Positions 62,786-64,000 of a stretch of DNA of 64,000 nt are shown in pieces. The stretch lies in NCBI RefSeq assembly GCF_000403785.1, contig NZ_APHJ01000023.1, positions 124,001 through 188,000 of the forward strand. The letters are read 5' to 3'. The DNA is from Gillisia sp. CAL575 (GTDB taxonomy: Bacteria; Bacteroidota; Bacteroidia; Flavobacteriales; Flavobacteriaceae). The position numbers and the translations under genes were made by a program. A model generated the notes under the pieces. That model saw only the letters and a program-made list of their open reading frames with translations, was not told the origin of the DNA and did no database searches. Each line of letters begins with the position of its first letter. The stretch's first letter is position 1.

Positions 62786-64000
62786 TTAATTATTGATTAT
62801 ATCATATATTTCATCTAAATTTTCAAGATTAACAATAGCCATTATTGATTTATTTAAAATTTCAAGTGTCCGTTCTCTATAAAAGTCGGGGATAACTTTA
62901 GATTGCGGAAAGCTTTGTCTTGTATATTTATTTTGCTTTTGAAGCAAAATGATTTCTTTTCGAGTTAAAAGTCTATCTGCTTTATGTGAAAGCTCCTTAC
63001 ATAATTTAGGATGTAAATAATTCTTATCACTCAATAATTCTAATTCAAAATTTATGACTTCAAATCTTTTGTCATCAAAATAAATATCTCCTCCTTTATA
63101 AATTTCCGAATTGAACTCATTCGTGATTTTTTTCTGGAGTAGTTTTTCATAATCTTTATCCTCTATAAGATTGAAGACGTCTTTTAAGGTTTTAATATAG
63201 ATTAAATCAGAATCTTTAATGGCAAATATTAATTGATCAACAATTTTCCCGATTTTAAAATTCTTAATTTTATCTTCTTGAAAACTCTCCACAATTATTT
63301 TTGAGCATAAAACCCTTAGTTCAAGAGGCTCTGTACTTTTAACAGTTTGAAAAAGACTAGGTATATAAATTTCTGGCACATATTTAGTGAGAATTGATAG
63401 GCTTTTATATGCTTTGAATCTAATGCTTTCTTCAGGAAAAATTAAAAACCATTGGAGTAATTCAAAAACTAAAGAATTACTTTCTTCTAAATTATTTTCA
63501 GGATAATTTTCCAGTTTGAGCCAATTATATTTATCACTGACAGTTTTATTTCTGTAAGTAATTAAGCTTATATGTTCTTGGACCAATTTGTTTATTGATA
63601 GAACTTCCTCCGAATTGAAAATTCTCTCACCAAAATTCAATATTTCATCTGCTATCACCCACGATTCTTCTTCTTGGTTTAGAATAGACTCTCCTAAGTG
63701 GGCTAGTAAGTCATTAGAATCTTTTAGGGCGTCCTTAATAAGTTCTTTAGTCTTTATTGAGGTTGTTGACCATCTTCTCATCCATATGCTTACTCTTTCT
63801 TCATCGAAAGTTTTAATAGCTTTAGATATGAATTCGTTATTTTTAAAGGTTTTTAATTTATTATTCAGATTGCCAAAAGCATCATTTTCATTAGTCTCTT
63901 TTTCAACATCTTTAACCTCATTTAAATTTAATTGTACAGCTAAACTTTTTTTCTTAAAATGATTATTAATTTTAGTTTTTGTTGAGATATTTACACCCTT
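62786..64000 (-). CDS. helical-repeat protein of unknown function, N-terminus beyond the window edge
   Basis: The frame is open from the right edge through 404 codons to the stop at 62786; an internal ATG at 63779-63781 exists, but the coding pattern continues upstream of it without a stop, so the gene is 5'-truncated here. The visible part is charged and helical. Repeats of HEAT/ARM kind can be seen in LLQWFLIFPEESIRFKAYKS, YIPSLFQTVKSTEPLELRV, and KNFKIGKIVDQLIFAIKDSD. No catalytic motif is visible. Such C-terminal solenoids occur in STAND/NACHT-type NTPases and in unrelated scaffolds. The N-terminal part, not in this window, would decide. Confidence 0.7.
   Translation of the reverse strand, partial: KGVNISTKTKINNHFKKKSLAVQLNLNEVKDVEKETNENDAFGNLNNKLKTFKNNEFISKAIKTFDEERVSIWMRRWSTTSIKTKELIKDALKDSNDLLAHLGESILNQEEESWVIADEILNFGERIFNSEEVLSINKLVQEHISLITYRNKTVSDKYNWLKLENYPENNLEESNSLVFELLQWFLIFPEESIRFKAYKSLSILTKYVPEIYIPSLFQTVKSTEPLELRVLCSKIIVESFQEDKIKNFKIGKIVDQLIFAIKDSDLIYIKTLKDVFNLIEDKDYEKLLQKKITNEFNSEIYKGGDIYFDDKRFEVINFELELLSDKNYLHPKLCKELSHKADRLLTRKEIILLQKQNKYTRQSFPQSKVIPDFYRERTLEILNKSIMAIVNLENLDEIYDIINN

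Noticed and set aside
1-64000. CRISPR arrays, tRNA or rRNA genes, riboswitches, integrases, insertion sequences
   Set aside because: No regularly spaced direct repeats, cloverleaf-like CCA ends, rRNA-like GC-rich blocks or transposase motifs were noticed on reading both strands. Faint ones could be missed without a computed search.

Overview
The window comes from a low-GC member of the Bacteroidetes, almost certainly a marine-type Flavobacteriaceae close to Gramella, Salegentibacter or Zunongwangia. The grounds are strong AT richness, genes with little Shine-Dalgarno sequence, several promoters of the Bacteroidetes TAnnTTTG type, and families typical of the phylum (DUF4159, BatA/MoxR/DUF58 clusters, PepSY-like periplasmic proteins, CheB/CheR-kinase fusions, a P/O-type porin). 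No rRNA, tRNA, CRISPR array, transposase or phage gene was found. It reads as chromosomal sequence rich in signalling and envelope genes.

Layout, left to right. (1) 1-851: 5' part of a secreted M3 peptidase, leftward. (2) 1.1-8.1 kb: a red-light signalling operon with a CheB-CheR-PAS-histidine kinase fusion, a bacteriophytochrome kinase, an Rcp1-like receiver and a heme oxygenase that would make the biliverdin chromophore. (3) 8.1-10.4 kb: RluE-type pseudouridine synthase, a small lipoprotein with a strong terminator, and a RimK-like ATP-grasp ligase. (4) 10.4-13.5 kb, leftward: a lipid-carrier/lipid A glycosylation set (GT2, doubled LAB_N membrane protein, ArnT-like transferase). (5) 13.7-24.2 kb: amino-acid permease, then a TolC-adaptor-RND efflux operon that runs into a DUF1003 protein and an OmpR-type two-component pair, followed by a PepSY-like protein. 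Three promoters here (lipid A set, efflux operon, PepSY gene) share one unusual architecture, TTTAGATT-type boxes placed 15 bp ahead of a TAnnTTT element, which suggests one regulon.

(6) 24.2-27.0 kb: PAP2 phosphatase, HD phosphohydrolase, and a leftward set of two mutually similar membrane proteins plus a methyltransferase. (7) 27.3-37.6 kb: a 1573-residue hybrid kinase with seven PAS domains, a receiver-Hpt protein whose receiver has Glu in place of the phospho-Asp, a single receiver, a HEAT-like membrane protein, a processive GT2 glycosyltransferase and a secreted GDPD fused to LamG-like modules. This looks like a phosphorelay that controls an exopolysaccharide or surface glycan. (8) 38.0-49.1 kb: a TldD homologue with a Tat-like leader, TldE, DUF4159, MoxR ATPase, DUF58, BatA-like, DUF4175-like and a further membrane protein, forming one tightly packed envelope system of unknown purpose.

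(9) 49.2-62 kb: CDGSH protein, a second HD phosphohydrolase near a TPR-class III adenylyl cyclase, a conserved 69-residue basic protein behind a long leader, a porin, NUDIX, SnoaL-like lipoprotein, universal stress protein, VTT-family membrane protein and an OmpA-family protein, separated by long AT-rich spacers. (10) 62.3-64 kb: a leftward trio cut by the right edge, a helical-repeat protein followed by two small paralogous proteins of unknown function.
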